Shown here piece by piece: positions 9,331 through 17,847 of a stretch of DNA of 64,000 nt; positions within the stretch are counted from its first letter, which is position 1; each line of letters starts with the position of its first letter. The notes under the pieces were generated by a model. The model had not been told where the DNA came from. It was given only the letters and a program-made list of their open reading frames with translations, and did not search any database. The translations under genes and the position numbers were made by a program. The stretch is from Verrucomicrobiia bacterium (GTDB taxonomy: Bacteria; Verrucomicrobiota; Verrucomicrobiia; JABWAM01), in the NCBI GenBank assembly GCA_028687435.1, contig JAQUAF010000008.1, forward strand, positions 51,076 through 115,075, read 5' to 3'.

Positions 9331-9464
9331 CCCGCCGCGGCGGGACGGAACGGCTTGACGCTCGATCCGCCTTCGCTCTGCGAGCTTGCGCCTTCGCCAA
9401 AGCTTCGGCGTCACAAGCTGGCGAGACAAGTGCTCGATGCTCGACGCAGAAGCAACTGGATTCC
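9331..9464. repeat. Dispersed hairpin repeat, copy 1
   Basis: Starts with the stem CCCGCC-gc-GGCGGG, then ACGG and a conserved tract with CTTGACGCTCGATCCGCC, a CTTCGCCAAAGCTTCGGCG palindromic core, CTCGACGCAGAAG and CAACTGGATTCC. The same modules recur at 34238, 49865 and 52191. It lies just after the AraC remnant and partly overlaps nothing coding. Confidence 0.65.
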
Positions 9465-9482
9465 TGCGGAAGCGCATACGCC

Positions 9483-11249
9483 TCACTTCCCCGCATTTGC
9501 CGCGAACGCCTCGGGATGTTGCTTTCGCAGGGAGGTCAACCGATCGGAGGCCTGTTTGCCCGGCGAAAATTTGCCGTTTTGCCGCAACACCGCCTCATAG
9601 CATCTGACCGCCGCCGGAAGAGATCCGGCTTTCTCGAGATTTTGTCCGCTCAAAAACGAATCGATCCCGGCGATGGAAGACTGGCAGCAGGAATGATTTC
9701 CCTCGTCGCCGCAGGCCGGGCGTCCGGTCAATTGGATGATGGCTTCCAGGAGCTGCAAGGCGCGAACCCAATCCTCCTTTTCCACCGCATCCCCCGTCAA
9801 CCGCACCAGCGTCTGGTGGGGGGGCTCGCCCGCCGGGATGTTTCCCAGCCGGCCCACCTGCGGATTCTGCTCCAAGACCCAAAAAACAACCATGTTGCGG
9901 ATTTCGCGGGTGCGGGCGCTCCACGGATGGGAGGGACGCAATTCGTAGCCGCCCAACGAACGGCCAGGCGAGGAACCGTACTGGGCGCCTTCCAACAGTT
10001 TGGCGATATGGTTCATATCCTCCGCCAGTTCCTGAAGGGAGGCCGAACGAAAACCCATGTCGCTGTAATTCGAGTAATTCCGCAATTCCTGCGCCCGGGC
10101 GGCGGCGGCCGGCACATCCTCCGGTTTGCCAACACCGGCCAGAAGGGCGTCCACCTCCTTGTGAATCATGTCGCGGGATGAATCCTTCTTTTCCAGCATG
10201 GCCTTGAGCAAAGCCATGCGTTTCTGTTCGATGTTTTTGGGGGCAATGACGTTTTCGGAATGGAGACTGTTGTTCTCGAGCTGCCGCAAAGCCTGAAGCG
10301 CCTGTTGCGGCTGGCCGGATTCCTCGAAGGCCAGCACATTGATCCATGATCGGAGAGTCCTCCGTGCGCCATCGAGCCGTTCGCGCAGAAGGGAGGAATA
10401 GTCATCCCCATGCTGGGTTTGTTCGTAAAGTCCGTCCAGTTGTCGGAGCAGTTTTTCGGCGGCTTTTGCGTTGGCGGCTTCGCCCAGTTGCCCGATCTGG
10501 GTCTTCATCTCCTTCTCTAATTTTTCGGCCAGAGGCCCGCGCAGCACGGCGCGTTTCCTGTCGATCGCCGCGCGGGAAATCACCCGGGGACTGGAGCCGC
10601 GGTTGCGCAAATCCCGGAGCGTTTGCATGGCCTGCTCCATGTCGCCATCCTTTTCCGCGCTCAAGGCATCCTGCCACATTTCGACCATCTGGATGGTCTG
10701 TTCGACCTGCGAACGGACGCGTCCGCGCCGGTTGGAATAATCGTTTGAACACGACACCATGAAATCGTTCATTTCCTCGAGGATTCCATCGCAATCCGCG
10801 GGTTTTTCGGCCCCTTCGCAAACCTGGCCCGCTTTTTTCAAAAGTTTCCGCGCCTGTTCGATCATGATTTTCTCCTGGGCCAGACACTGCCTGCGCAGCC
10901 CTTTTTCGAGGGTTTCCAGCATCTTGCGGATCTGGGGCGAGGAAACCTGCTGCCGCCACTGCTGCACGGTTCTGAGGGCGTTCTGGTATTCCTCAGCCTG
11001 AACCTGGTCATCCACCTGGCGGGTGAAATTTTTGATCATTTGCATGTCGCGCGACATGCTGCCGGAAACCACTCTGGCGGATTTGGCGGCGGCAGCCTCT
11101 CCCGGGGCGTTTTCCGCACCCCCTGCCGCCATCTTTTCCAGCGCCTCGATTTGTTCGCGCAAAGGATCGGCGCCAGGAAGGGAAGACGCGCTGCCGAAAA
11201 ACAACCAAACGCCTGACAGAACCGCCGCGATATAAACATGAGTTTTCAT
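9483..11249 (-). CDS. Secreted alpha-helical coiled-coil protein, unknown function
   Basis: 588 aa. An N-terminal signal peptide (MKTHVYIAAVLSGVWLFFGS, cleavage probably after ASSLPGA) directs it out of the cytoplasm. The mature part is rich in Glu, Gln, Arg, Ala and Leu with heptad-like spacing from about residue 30 to 400, and helical repeat-like pairs around WVRALQLLEAIIQL and AAVRCYEAVLRQNGKF near the C-terminus that resemble TPR helices. It is last in a minus-strand run after the glycosyltransferase gene (82 bp gap). I do not recognise a named family; a periplasmic scaffold or repeat protein is a guess. Confidence 0.6.
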   Translation of the reverse strand: MKTHVYIAAVLSGVWLFFGSASSLPGADPLREQIEALEKMAAGGAENAPGEAAAAKSARVVSGSMSRDMQMIKNFTRQVDDQVQAEEYQNALRTVQQWRQQVSSPQIRKMLETLEKGLRRQCLAQEKIMIEQARKLLKKAGQVCEGAEKPADCDGILEEMNDFMVSCSNDYSNRRGRVRSQVEQTIQMVEMWQDALSAEKDGDMEQAMQTLRDLRNRGSSPRVISRAAIDRKRAVLRGPLAEKLEKEMKTQIGQLGEAANAKAAEKLLRQLDGLYEQTQHGDDYSSLLRERLDGARRTLRSWINVLAFEESGQPQQALQALRQLENNSLHSENVIAPKNIEQKRMALLKAMLEKKDSSRDMIHKEVDALLAGVGKPEDVPAAAARAQELRNYSNYSDMGFRSASLQELAEDMNHIAKLLEGAQYGSSPGRSLGGYELRPSHPWSARTREIRNMVVFWVLEQNPQVGRLGNIPAGEPPHQTLVRLTGDAVEKEDWVRALQLLEAIIQLTGRPACGDEGNHSCCQSSIAGIDSFLSGQNLEKAGSLPAAVRCYEAVLRQNGKFSPGKQASDRLTSLRKQHPEAFAANAGK

Positions 11250-11330
11250 AATGAAAAGAGGGTTATTGTTGGACCATCAACCGGCATCCTCCTTCTACCC
11301 TTTTCAAGGCCCATTGGCAATCGTCGGTCT

Positions 11331-12581
11331 TTATCCTTTGCCCAGCCCCTGATCCGCCAGGATTCGCCGGAGGTTTTTCGCGGCGTCGAAACACTCCGCC
11401 GCGCACGACCGGGCGGCCTTGGAAAGCCTGTCCCAATCCCTCATGACCCGGCGCACGGCGTCGGCGGCCTCATCGGGATTGGAAAAGAAAAGCATGCCGC
11501 TTTCATCCGGCAAATACCGCCGGATACCCGTGTCCTCCGTCACCACGGGCCGTCCCGTGGCAAGGTAGGTCGCGGCCCGGTCGCTGACCCAGCCGGTCCG
11601 CCAGAGGCAATCGACTCCCTTGCAGGTGGTGAATTCGGCCAGCGACCCTCCGATATACCGCCGGTACAAGGCCGGAGAGGCGACCACCCGGTGCGGCGGC
11701 ACCACCCACCAGCCAAAGGAACGGATGCGTTCGATCTCCGGATCATCCGGATTCAGGTTCATGGCCATTTCCATCCTGGCCTCAGGCGCCCGGGAAGGCA
11801 GGGTCATGTAAGGCGAAAAGAAATGCTGTTTTGAAAGATCGGGATATTCCCCGTTCACCTCGATTCCCTGGGTCCAATACCACTGCCCCACCGTGGTAAA
11901 GCGCGGGGAACGGGGGCGGGGACGGGGTTGGTTGAGCGTGGTGTCCACCAACGGGAAGAACGTTTTCCATTTCACGCCCTGAATGCTGGGCAGGCCGCAA
12001 TCCGGCGCATTTTTATTAAGTCCAATGGTCCAAAAATCATGGTGATACGACTGCCCCATCTCCAAGCGGGCCATCCAGTAGGTGATCTCGCCGGGGTCGA
12101 TGTCGCAATAAACCCGCCTTTCGAACCTCATCAAAAATGGCGGATGAAAGGTGTAACTGATGTTCAGGAGGATGTTCGGACCGGCCAGCCGGCGCTCCAA
12201 TTCCCGGAGGGAAAGGCCATGACAGGTCATTTTCTCCAAGTCGTGCCGGTCTTCCGGAGGATTGTGATAAAGAAGACAATAATTACGGGCCAGTCCATGC
12301 TGCGCCAGGCGGCGTTGGAAGGCCCGGATGCAGGCTTGATCCGCCGCGGGATCTTTCGTGGCGGGCATGAGTTCCAGCCAGACCGGCTCGATCCCCAGCC
12401 GTTTCAATCCCAGCGTCCATTGGAGAGGCACGGAAAAGTTGCCGCCGCCCAGCCGGTATTTCGCCGCAAAACCGCACCCCACAAAAACCGTGACCTGTCG
12501 CGATGAGGTTGACAGGAACATATCTAAATCAAGCGGCGCCGGGCGACCGGCCTCCCTCCTTGCCTCATGGAATCCGGCCAA
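11331..12581 (-). CDS. Glycosyltransferase-like protein (GT-B fold likely)
   Basis: 416 aa from the outermost ATG; ATG at 12521 (MFLSTSSRQVTVFVGCGF) is equally plausible and puts the first beta strand near the N-terminus as GT-B proteins have. The C-terminal half has the expected order: a nucleotide-binding-like stretch ATGRPVVTEDTGIRRYLPD followed by GMLFFSNPDEAADAVRRVM and a closing helix with LRRILADQG. No signal peptide, so cytoplasmic. The acceptor is unknown; the genes around it do not form a recognisable polysaccharide locus. It is 59 bp downstream of nadC on the same strand. Confidence 0.65.
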   Translation of the reverse strand: MAGFHEARREAGRPAPLDLDMFLSTSSRQVTVFVGCGFAAKYRLGGGNFSVPLQWTLGLKRLGIEPVWLELMPATKDPAADQACIRAFQRRLAQHGLARNYCLLYHNPPEDRHDLEKMTCHGLSLRELERRLAGPNILLNISYTFHPPFLMRFERRVYCDIDPGEITYWMARLEMGQSYHHDFWTIGLNKNAPDCGLPSIQGVKWKTFFPLVDTTLNQPRPRPRSPRFTTVGQWYWTQGIEVNGEYPDLSKQHFFSPYMTLPSRAPEARMEMAMNLNPDDPEIERIRSFGWWVVPPHRVVASPALYRRYIGGSLAEFTTCKGVDCLWRTGWVSDRAATYLATGRPVVTEDTGIRRYLPDESGMLFFSNPDEAADAVRRVMRDWDRLSKAARSCAAECFDAAKNLRRILADQGLGKG

Positions 12582-12640
12582 AGAAATTTATCCCGCCACG
12601 CATCGCCATTTTGCAAAAGGCCCCCTGATGAAATGGGCGG

Positions 12641-13537
12641 TTAAACACCCTTCCTCGGTTTAAAATCCAAGGTAAAATCCACTGAGAAAGCGGAATGGGT
12701 GAGGGCGCCCACCGAGATGAAATCCACCCCCGTGGCGGCCACGGCCGCAACCCGTTTCAGGGTGATGCCCCCCGAAGCCTCAACCTTGGCGCGCCCGCCG
12801 ATCAGACGCACCGCCTGCCTCATCTGCGCCAGCGTCATGTTGTCGAACATGATGATATCGGGACGCGCCGCGATCGCCGCCTTGACCTGCTTGAGCGTTT
12901 CGCATTCGATCTCCACCTTGAGCTTGGGCCATCGGTGGCGGGCGCGGGAAACCGCCTCCACCACCGGACACTCGCAATGCCCGATCAAGGCCGTCAGGTG
13001 ATTGTCCTTGATCAACACCTGGTCGAACAGCCCCATGCGATGATTGACCCCGCCTCCGCGGGTCACCGCGTATTTTTCCAATCCCCGCAACATCGGCGTG
13101 GTCTTGCGCGTGTCAAGGATCCGCACATGACGGCCGGTCTTCCGGTTCATCTTTTCCACTTTTTCCACATATTGCCGGGTCAGGGTGGCCACCCCGCTCA
13201 AACGCTGGATGAAATTCAGCGCCACCCGTTCGGCCGATAAAAGCGAGCGGCTGTGCCCATCCACCTTCAGCACCTCCTGCCCGGGATGAATTTTCGTCCC
13301 ATCCCTGGCCATCAACCGGATCTTCGCCGAGGGATCGCGCTGGCGGAACACTTCCGCCGCCACCTCCACCCCGCAAAGAATGCCATTTTCGCGGCTGATC
13401 AAATGGGCCGTGGAACGGTGAGCGGGGGGAATGGTGGCGAGTGAAGTCACATCGCCCAGTTCATCGAGATCCTCAAGGATCGCATCACCGACAATCCTGC
13501 GAATGACACGTTGCAAATCGGGATGAAAACTCTTCAT
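12641..13537 (-). CDS. nadC: Nicotinate-nucleotide pyrophosphorylase (quinolinate phosphoribosyltransferase)
   Basis: 298 aa, normal for NadC, which converts quinolinate and PRPP to nicotinate mononucleotide in NAD synthesis. Family hallmarks are present in order: LGDVTSLATIPP near the N-terminus, LNFIQRLSGVATLTRQYV, RILDTRKTTPMLRGLEKYA, GGGVNHRMGLFDQVLIKDNH and VEIECETL, then IMFDNM and EASGGI of the phosphate-binding end. ATG 13537 is chosen because the upstream extension has no family similarity; AAAGGGCGG lies just before it inside the end of the upstream gene. The stop of that gene is 4 bp away, suggesting translational coupling. Confidence 0.95.
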   Translation of the reverse strand: MKSFHPDLQRVIRRIVGDAILEDLDELGDVTSLATIPPAHRSTAHLISRENGILCGVEVAAEVFRQRDPSAKIRLMARDGTKIHPGQEVLKVDGHSRSLLSAERVALNFIQRLSGVATLTRQYVEKVEKMNRKTGRHVRILDTRKTTPMLRGLEKYAVTRGGGVNHRMGLFDQVLIKDNHLTALIGHCECPVVEAVSRARHRWPKLKVEIECETLKQVKAAIAARPDIIMFDNMTLAQMRQAVRLIGGRAKVEASGGITLKRVAAVAATGVDFISVGALTHSAFSVDFTLDFKPRKGV

Positions 13538-13541
13538 AAAA

Positions 13542-14324
13542 TCAAGCCGCCCTTTCTCTTGAGGCCAGATGCCGGATGACCGAATGCGCCCGCGGGAAGA
13601 TCGCATCGAAATGATCCCCCAAAACCTTTTGATCCACCCCCGGCTCGTCAAAATGCGCATGCAAATCCCGCACCAAAAGGTATTTGTCGGAATACTCCTC
13701 CAGCACCCCCACGTGTTCCCGCCACTGTTCCTTCACCAAAATCTCCGCCACCACCTCGCGTCCCAGATATTTTTCAAGGATCGGCTCGTAACTGTTGCAA
13801 ACTGCCGCCACCAGATTCTGCCCCACCGAGGTCAGGTGCTGATCGGCCCCGGCCGCCGCCACGCTGGGATTCAGAGTCCGCAACCGCCCCACAAAAAGGC
13901 TCATGGCCGAGGAAAACGCGTCTTTCAACGTGTTGCGCAGATTGCGAAAACCCCGCCTCATTTTCTCCCACAAGCTGGAACACATCAATTCGTCGAGCCG
14001 CCTCTGCCACGCCTCGCGCCGGGGCGTCCCTTTTTCGGGAACCGGATGCAAAATCATCTGGATATGCGGCAGCATGTCCTCAAAAAACAGATAGCTCAAT
14101 TCCAGATGCCCCTTGACGTCCCGGCTCGGCTTCTCATACACCAATTCCAGGGATTTCGGATAAACCTCCAACTGTCCCCACACCCATTGCCCGGACTTCA
14201 TTTGCACCACCACGGGCTGATGGTTCAAACACTTCAGACAAACGTCCTTGGACCGGCGCTGGAGAATAGTCCCCACCGCCGTCACCGCGCCCAAAATGAG
14301 AATCGATAGCCAAAAGGAATCCAT
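13542..14324 (-). CDS. Membrane-anchored hypothetical protein
   Basis: 260 aa from ATG 14324 (MDSFWLSILILGAVTAVGTI), giving a single N-terminal membrane helix followed by a Cys pair (CLKCLNH) and a soluble domain of about 230 residues. The segment VQMKSGQWVWGQLEVYPKSLEL looks like an SH3-like or small beta-barrel domain; the rest is mostly helical. An upstream ATG at 14390 would put 22 residues before the helix. The family is not recognised. It is directly upstream of nadC and downstream of lysC on the same strand. Confidence 0.6.
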   Translation of the reverse strand: MDSFWLSILILGAVTAVGTILQRRSKDVCLKCLNHQPVVVQMKSGQWVWGQLEVYPKSLELVYEKPSRDVKGHLELSYLFFEDMLPHIQMILHPVPEKGTPRREAWQRRLDELMCSSLWEKMRRGFRNLRNTLKDAFSSAMSLFVGRLRTLNPSVAAAGADQHLTSVGQNLVAAVCNSYEPILEKYLGREVVAEILVKEQWREHVGVLEEYSDKYLLVRDLHAHFDEPGVDQKVLGDHFDAIFPRAHSVIRHLASRERAA

Positions 14325-14440
14325 GTTGCCTGCCATCCCCCGGTCATGGCCGGGGTAAATTGCGCGCCAGAATACCACTCCCTGCCCCATTGTAAATGCA
14401 AACCTGCGGCAATCGACAGGTTGAAATCTCCGACGGCAAG

Positions 14441-14506
14441 CGGTGAGGGAGCCCCGCCCTCCATTATTTTACCACTGCAACAAGGGAGGGCGGGGCTCCC
14501 GCACCG
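14441..14506. repeat. Intergenic hairpin of the GCCCTCC/GGAGGGC type
   Basis: The arms at 14441-14462 and 14485-14506 pair over 22 bp with one mismatch (core GGGAGCCCCGCCCTCC and its complement) around a 22-nt loop. It lies between lysC and the next minus-strand gene. There is no T-run, so it looks more like a REP-type palindrome than a terminator. Confidence 0.7.
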
Positions 14507-14610
14507 CCAATTATTTAAAAAAAAACAGCAACCAAACAGAAGCCCGCTCGTTGGCAAAAGCGCATCCGAAACAGCGGTTCTTCCCCGCCTTCAGCCCAAC
14601 CAGCTTGTCC

Positions 14611-15822
14611 TCACCCCAATCCAAACTTGGCGTGCACGATGTTCATGGCCCGATCGGCCTGGGCGCCGTCGATAACCACGGAAATCTTGATTTCGCTGGT
14701 GGAAATCATCTGGATATTGATCTTCTCCGCCGCCAGCGCGTCGAACATGCCGGCCGCCACGCCGCAATGGGACCGCATGCCGATGCCCACCACCGAAAGC
14801 TTGGCGATGCCCTCCGTGCAAGCCACTCCGCCGGCCCCCATCTCGCGAAGCACCGGTTCCAGCGCCCTGCGCGCGCGAGGCACCTCGTCCTTGGCCAGGG
14901 TGAAGGTCAGATCGGTATGCCCCGAGGCTGAAACGTTCTGCACAATCATGTCCACATTGACATTGGCATCCGCGATCGCCTTGAACACCTGGGCCGCCAT
15001 GCCCGGCTTGTCCGGCACTTGGGCAATGGTCACCTTGGCTTGGTTCTTGTCCACGGTCACCCCGCGGATCACGACATCTTCCATCTTCCTGGTTTCTTCT
15101 TTCACAAGCGTTCCTGGGTTGTTGTTCATGCTGGAGCGAACGGAAAAAGGCACCTTGAATTTCTTGGCAAACTCCACCGACCGGCTTTGCATCACCTTGG
15201 CGCCAAGACTGGCCATCTCCAGCATTTCATCGTAGGAAATCTCCTCCAGCTTTTTGGCGTTCTTCACCAGCCGGGGATCAGCGGTGTAAACCCCGTCCAC
15301 ATCCGTATAAATCTCGCACAAATCCGCCTTCAACGCGGCGGCCAGCGCAATCGCCGTCAGATCCGACCCCCCGCGCCCAAGCGTGGTGATGGCCCCGGCA
15401 TTGTCAACGCCCTGAAACCCCGCCACAATCACCACATTCCCGGCATCCAGCATTTCGTGAACCCGTTTGGGGGTGATGTTGACGATCTTTGCCTTGGTAT
15501 GCACCCCATCGGTCACAATCCCCGCCTGGGCGCCGGTCAGCGAAACGGCCTTCAACCCCAAACCATGCAACGCCATCGCCATCAGGGCAATCGTCGTCTG
15601 CTCGCCGGTGGCCAGCATCATGTCCATCTCCCGGTCATCCGGGGCGGGATGAACCTCCCGGGCCAGTTTGATCAGGCCATCCGTCACTCCCGACATGGCG
15701 GAAACCACCACCACCACCTGGTTGCCTTGGGCGCAGGTTTCCCTGACCCGCTGGGCCACATTCTTGATGCGCCCGGGGTTTGCCACCGAAGTGCCGCCAT
15801 ACTTTTGTACAATCAGTTTCAT
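14611..15822 (-). CDS. lysC: Aspartate kinase
   Basis: 403 aa, typical of monofunctional aspartokinases, which phosphorylate aspartate as the first step to Lys, Thr, Met and diaminopimelate. The N-terminus MKLIVQKYGGTSVANPGRI has the KYGGTS ATP-binding motif; TLGRGGSDLTAIALAAAL and CEIYTDVDGVYTADPRLV are the kinase-domain signatures. Two ACT regulatory domains fill residues about 265-403 (VTIAQVPDKPGMAAQVFKAI and LSVVGIGMRSHCGVAAGMF), so feedback control by lysine or threonine is expected. ATG 15822 is chosen because the family begins there; an upstream in-frame extension to 15939 has no similarity. Confidence 0.96.
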   Translation of the reverse strand: MKLIVQKYGGTSVANPGRIKNVAQRVRETCAQGNQVVVVVSAMSGVTDGLIKLAREVHPAPDDREMDMMLATGEQTTIALMAMALHGLGLKAVSLTGAQAGIVTDGVHTKAKIVNITPKRVHEMLDAGNVVIVAGFQGVDNAGAITTLGRGGSDLTAIALAAALKADLCEIYTDVDGVYTADPRLVKNAKKLEEISYDEMLEMASLGAKVMQSRSVEFAKKFKVPFSVRSSMNNNPGTLVKEETRKMEDVVIRGVTVDKNQAKVTIAQVPDKPGMAAQVFKAIADANVNVDMIVQNVSASGHTDLTFTLAKDEVPRARRALEPVLREMGAGGVACTEGIAKLSVVGIGMRSHCGVAAGMFDALAAEKINIQMISTSEIKISVVIDGAQADRAMNIVHAKFGLG

Positions 15823-16347
15823 GCGAAGCGGTTTTTTATGCCTGAAAACCCGGCCAAAAAGCAACAAAGATTCCACAAAACGCCTCCCGACGATCACCCC
15901 CAAGCGGCACAGGAGCGCCGCCCTCCTTTTATCATCCATGGGAGGGCGTACCTCCCGGGCCGCCTATACATCACAAAAATGTCGAAAAATATCACACCTT
16001 TTTTTTTGGAAAAACAGCCCTTCTGTGCGATTTTGAAAAAAACAGCACCGATGTCATTGCGAATCCTCCTTGGCGCATGGCGAAGCAGTTTCTGTTCCTT
16101 TCCTTTGGGATTGCTTCACCCTCCGATGGGGTTGTGTTCGCGAACTGTGAATAAAATGCAGCCTGCCCCCCTCCCCTCCGACACATTAAAAGACGGCCTA
16201 TTTGCGACACATCCGCTTGGATTTGTTCGGAAAAATTCCTTTGCGGTGGACTGTTGAAAGGGAAAAAACTAGAGTTTGCCCGTGAATAATCCCCTTGACT
16301 TAAGCCCGCCAACGCGATCTTTGGCCGCCACCGGGGTCGAAGCGCGG
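15823..16347. other. Gene-free region with one REP-like hairpin
   Basis: About 525 bp between divergent lysC and the pseudopilin. It holds the hairpin at 15911-15957 and a T8 run at 15999-16007. TTG 16276 and GTG 16282 offer longer starts for the pseudopilin. Nothing else convincing is seen. Confidence 0.5.
15911..15957. repeat. Imperfect hairpin of the GCCCTCC/GGAGGGC type
   Basis: GGAGCGCCGCCCTCC and GGAGGGCGTACCTCC pair at their cores (GCCCTCC with GGAGGGC) around a loop containing ATCCATG. It shares core and spacing with the hairpins at 2121 and 14441, so it is likely a host-wide palindromic repeat. Confidence 0.5.
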
Positions 16348-16953
16348 ATGCCATTTGCCAGCAACAGGGCATTCACGCTGATTGAGCTTTTGGTGGTCAT
16401 TTGTCTCATCTCAATTTTGATGGCGCTCCTGATGCCGGCGCTCAAAGCCACCAGGGAATTGGGGCGGGGCATGCAGTGTTCGAACAATTTGAAGCAAATC
16501 CATCTGGCCATGGAGCTGTACGCCAATAACACGGACGACTACTATCCTTCCTACGCCACTGTCGAATATCCGAATTGGTTCCGGGACGCGTTGGGACCTT
16601 ACGTGGGAGGCAGCAACAGCAAAATTTTCAGATGCCCCAACAAAATACCGGGCAGCTCCAGCCTGGGTTACTACGGATACAACGGCTATGTGTTTTGCAC
16701 CGGATGGGGACTGGCGCGGCGGACGCAAGTCCAATCCATTCCACCCTATAACAACACAAAATTCATCCTGTTCATTGACGCCTCGTCTCCATGGATTGAC
16801 AGCTCCGCCTGCGCCGTTCCAACGACAAGCTCAGCCAGCGGACGCCTTTTGTTTCCCCACAACAACCGGGCAACGGTTCTTTATGCCGATGGCCACGTGG
16901 AAAACAAGGCCGCTTCCGAATTGAAACCCGCCGATTTTACTCCTTGGTGGTGA
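16348..16953 (+). CDS. Type II secretion-like pseudopilin with HX9DG-type ending
   Basis: 201 aa from ATG 16348 ([18 protein letters not shown]), giving an 8-residue class III leader before the FTLIELL membrane helix; Ala replaces the usual Gly at -1. Longer starts (TTG 16276, GTG 16282) would give leaders of over 30 residues. The core has [25 protein letters not shown] and the C-terminus [17 protein letters not shown], the HX9DG-type motif of the huge pseudopilin family in Planctomycetes, Verrucomicrobia and Lentisphaerae. Expected in the inner membrane with a periplasmic C-terminal domain. Followed closely by an esterase and a giant glycan enzyme. Confidence 0.88.
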   Translation: MPFASNRAFTLIELLVVICLISILMALLMPALKATRELGRGMQCSNNLKQIHLAMELYANNTDDYYPSYATVEYPNWFRDALGPYVGGSNSKIFRCPNKIPGSSSLGYYGYNGYVFCTGWGLARRTQVQSIPPYNNTKFILFIDASSPWIDSSACAVPTTSSASGRLLFPHNNRATVLYADGHVENKAASELKPADFTPWW

Positions 16954-17003
16954 CAAGGAATGAAACATAACAAACAAAAACATGAACCGGCCTGAACATT
17001 CAC

Positions 17004-17804
17004 ATGCCTTTTAAATATCATTCATTCTATTTTGAAAAAAATATCATCGAAGGCCGCGCCATTGATATTTTCGAACCGGAAAAAGCATCCTCCGACATCG
17101 GCATCTTTTTCGTGCATGGAGGCGGATGGCGCGGCGGGACGCGGTCCGGCCTCCACAAGCTGATGCGCTCGTTCAATGCGGAAGGCTTCATCTGCGCGAC
17201 AACAGACTACCGGCTTTCCCCAAAAAACACCCTCTTTGATCAAATCACCGACATCCGCCATGGATACGGAATATTTCTGGATTTCCTTCGAGCAAAGCAA
17301 CGCCCCGAAAAAACATTCGTCATAGGCGTGTCTGCGGGCGCTCACCTGGCGGCTTTATTGACCGCGGCGTTGCCGGGAGAATGCGGCGAACAATTGGATT
17401 TTGGAGAATGCAAATCCGGCCGTTGGGCGGTTCCCATCGGCGCCGCGCTGCAGGCCACGCCAGTGACATTTGAACCATGGGAGGATATTTTTCCCCATAT
17501 CTGGTCGTCCATGCAAGACATCGTCGGCAGCCCCTACGAAGAGGCGCCGGAACTTTATCAACGGGTGTCTCCCATTCGATACGTTAATCGAAAAACACCC
17601 TCCATCTTCTTCCTGGAGGCGGCAAATGAACATATGTTTCCCCTGGAAAAAACCCTTGAATTCATCAATAAAATGACATCGATGGGACGGCGGGCGGAAT
17701 ATAAAGTTTACAAGAATGTGGAGCACGGATTTTTTTACGACACTTGCCGTCGTCAACAACGGGAAGCCTTTGCCGACATTCTTGCCTTCATTCGCTCGCT
17801 CTAA
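17004..17804 (+). CDS. Alpha/beta-hydrolase, acetyl-xylan-esterase/BD-FAE-like
   Basis: 266 aa with the hormone-sensitive-lipase/BD-FAE layout: oxyanion-hole motif HGGGW at residues 38-42, nucleophile elbow GVSAG with Ser110, and the catalytic His in VEHGFF at residue 241; the acid is probably in the EAANEHMFPLEKT segment. There is no signal peptide, so it works in the cytoplasm, probably removing acetyl or other ester groups from imported oligosaccharides. It is 50 bp after the pseudopilin and 43 bp before a giant glycan enzyme, probably in one transcript. Confidence 0.85.
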   Translation: MPFKYHSFYFEKNIIEGRAIDIFEPEKASSDIGIFFVHGGGWRGGTRSGLHKLMRSFNAEGFICATTDYRLSPKNTLFDQITDIRHGYGIFLDFLRAKQRPEKTFVIGVSAGAHLAALLTAALPGECGEQLDFGECKSGRWAVPIGAALQATPVTFEPWEDIFPHIWSSMQDIVGSPYEEAPELYQRVSPIRYVNRKTPSIFFLEAANEHMFPLEKTLEFINKMTSMGRRAEYKVYKNVEHGFFYDTCRRQQREAFADILAFIRSL

Positions 17805-17847
17805 TACCGCCCCCGGCAAACAAATAACAACTGTCCGCAAAGCCACC

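Noticed and set aside
13569..14309. 246-codon plus-strand frame antisense to the membrane-anchored protein
   Set aside because: Composition is dominated by His/Pro/Gln/Arg typical of a reverse-strand shadow; the opposite frame has a membrane helix and is coupled to nadC.
15019..16257. 412-codon plus-strand frame antisense to lysC
   Set aside because: lysC is a certain gene on the other strand; the frame has no motif and is His/Gly/Arg rich.
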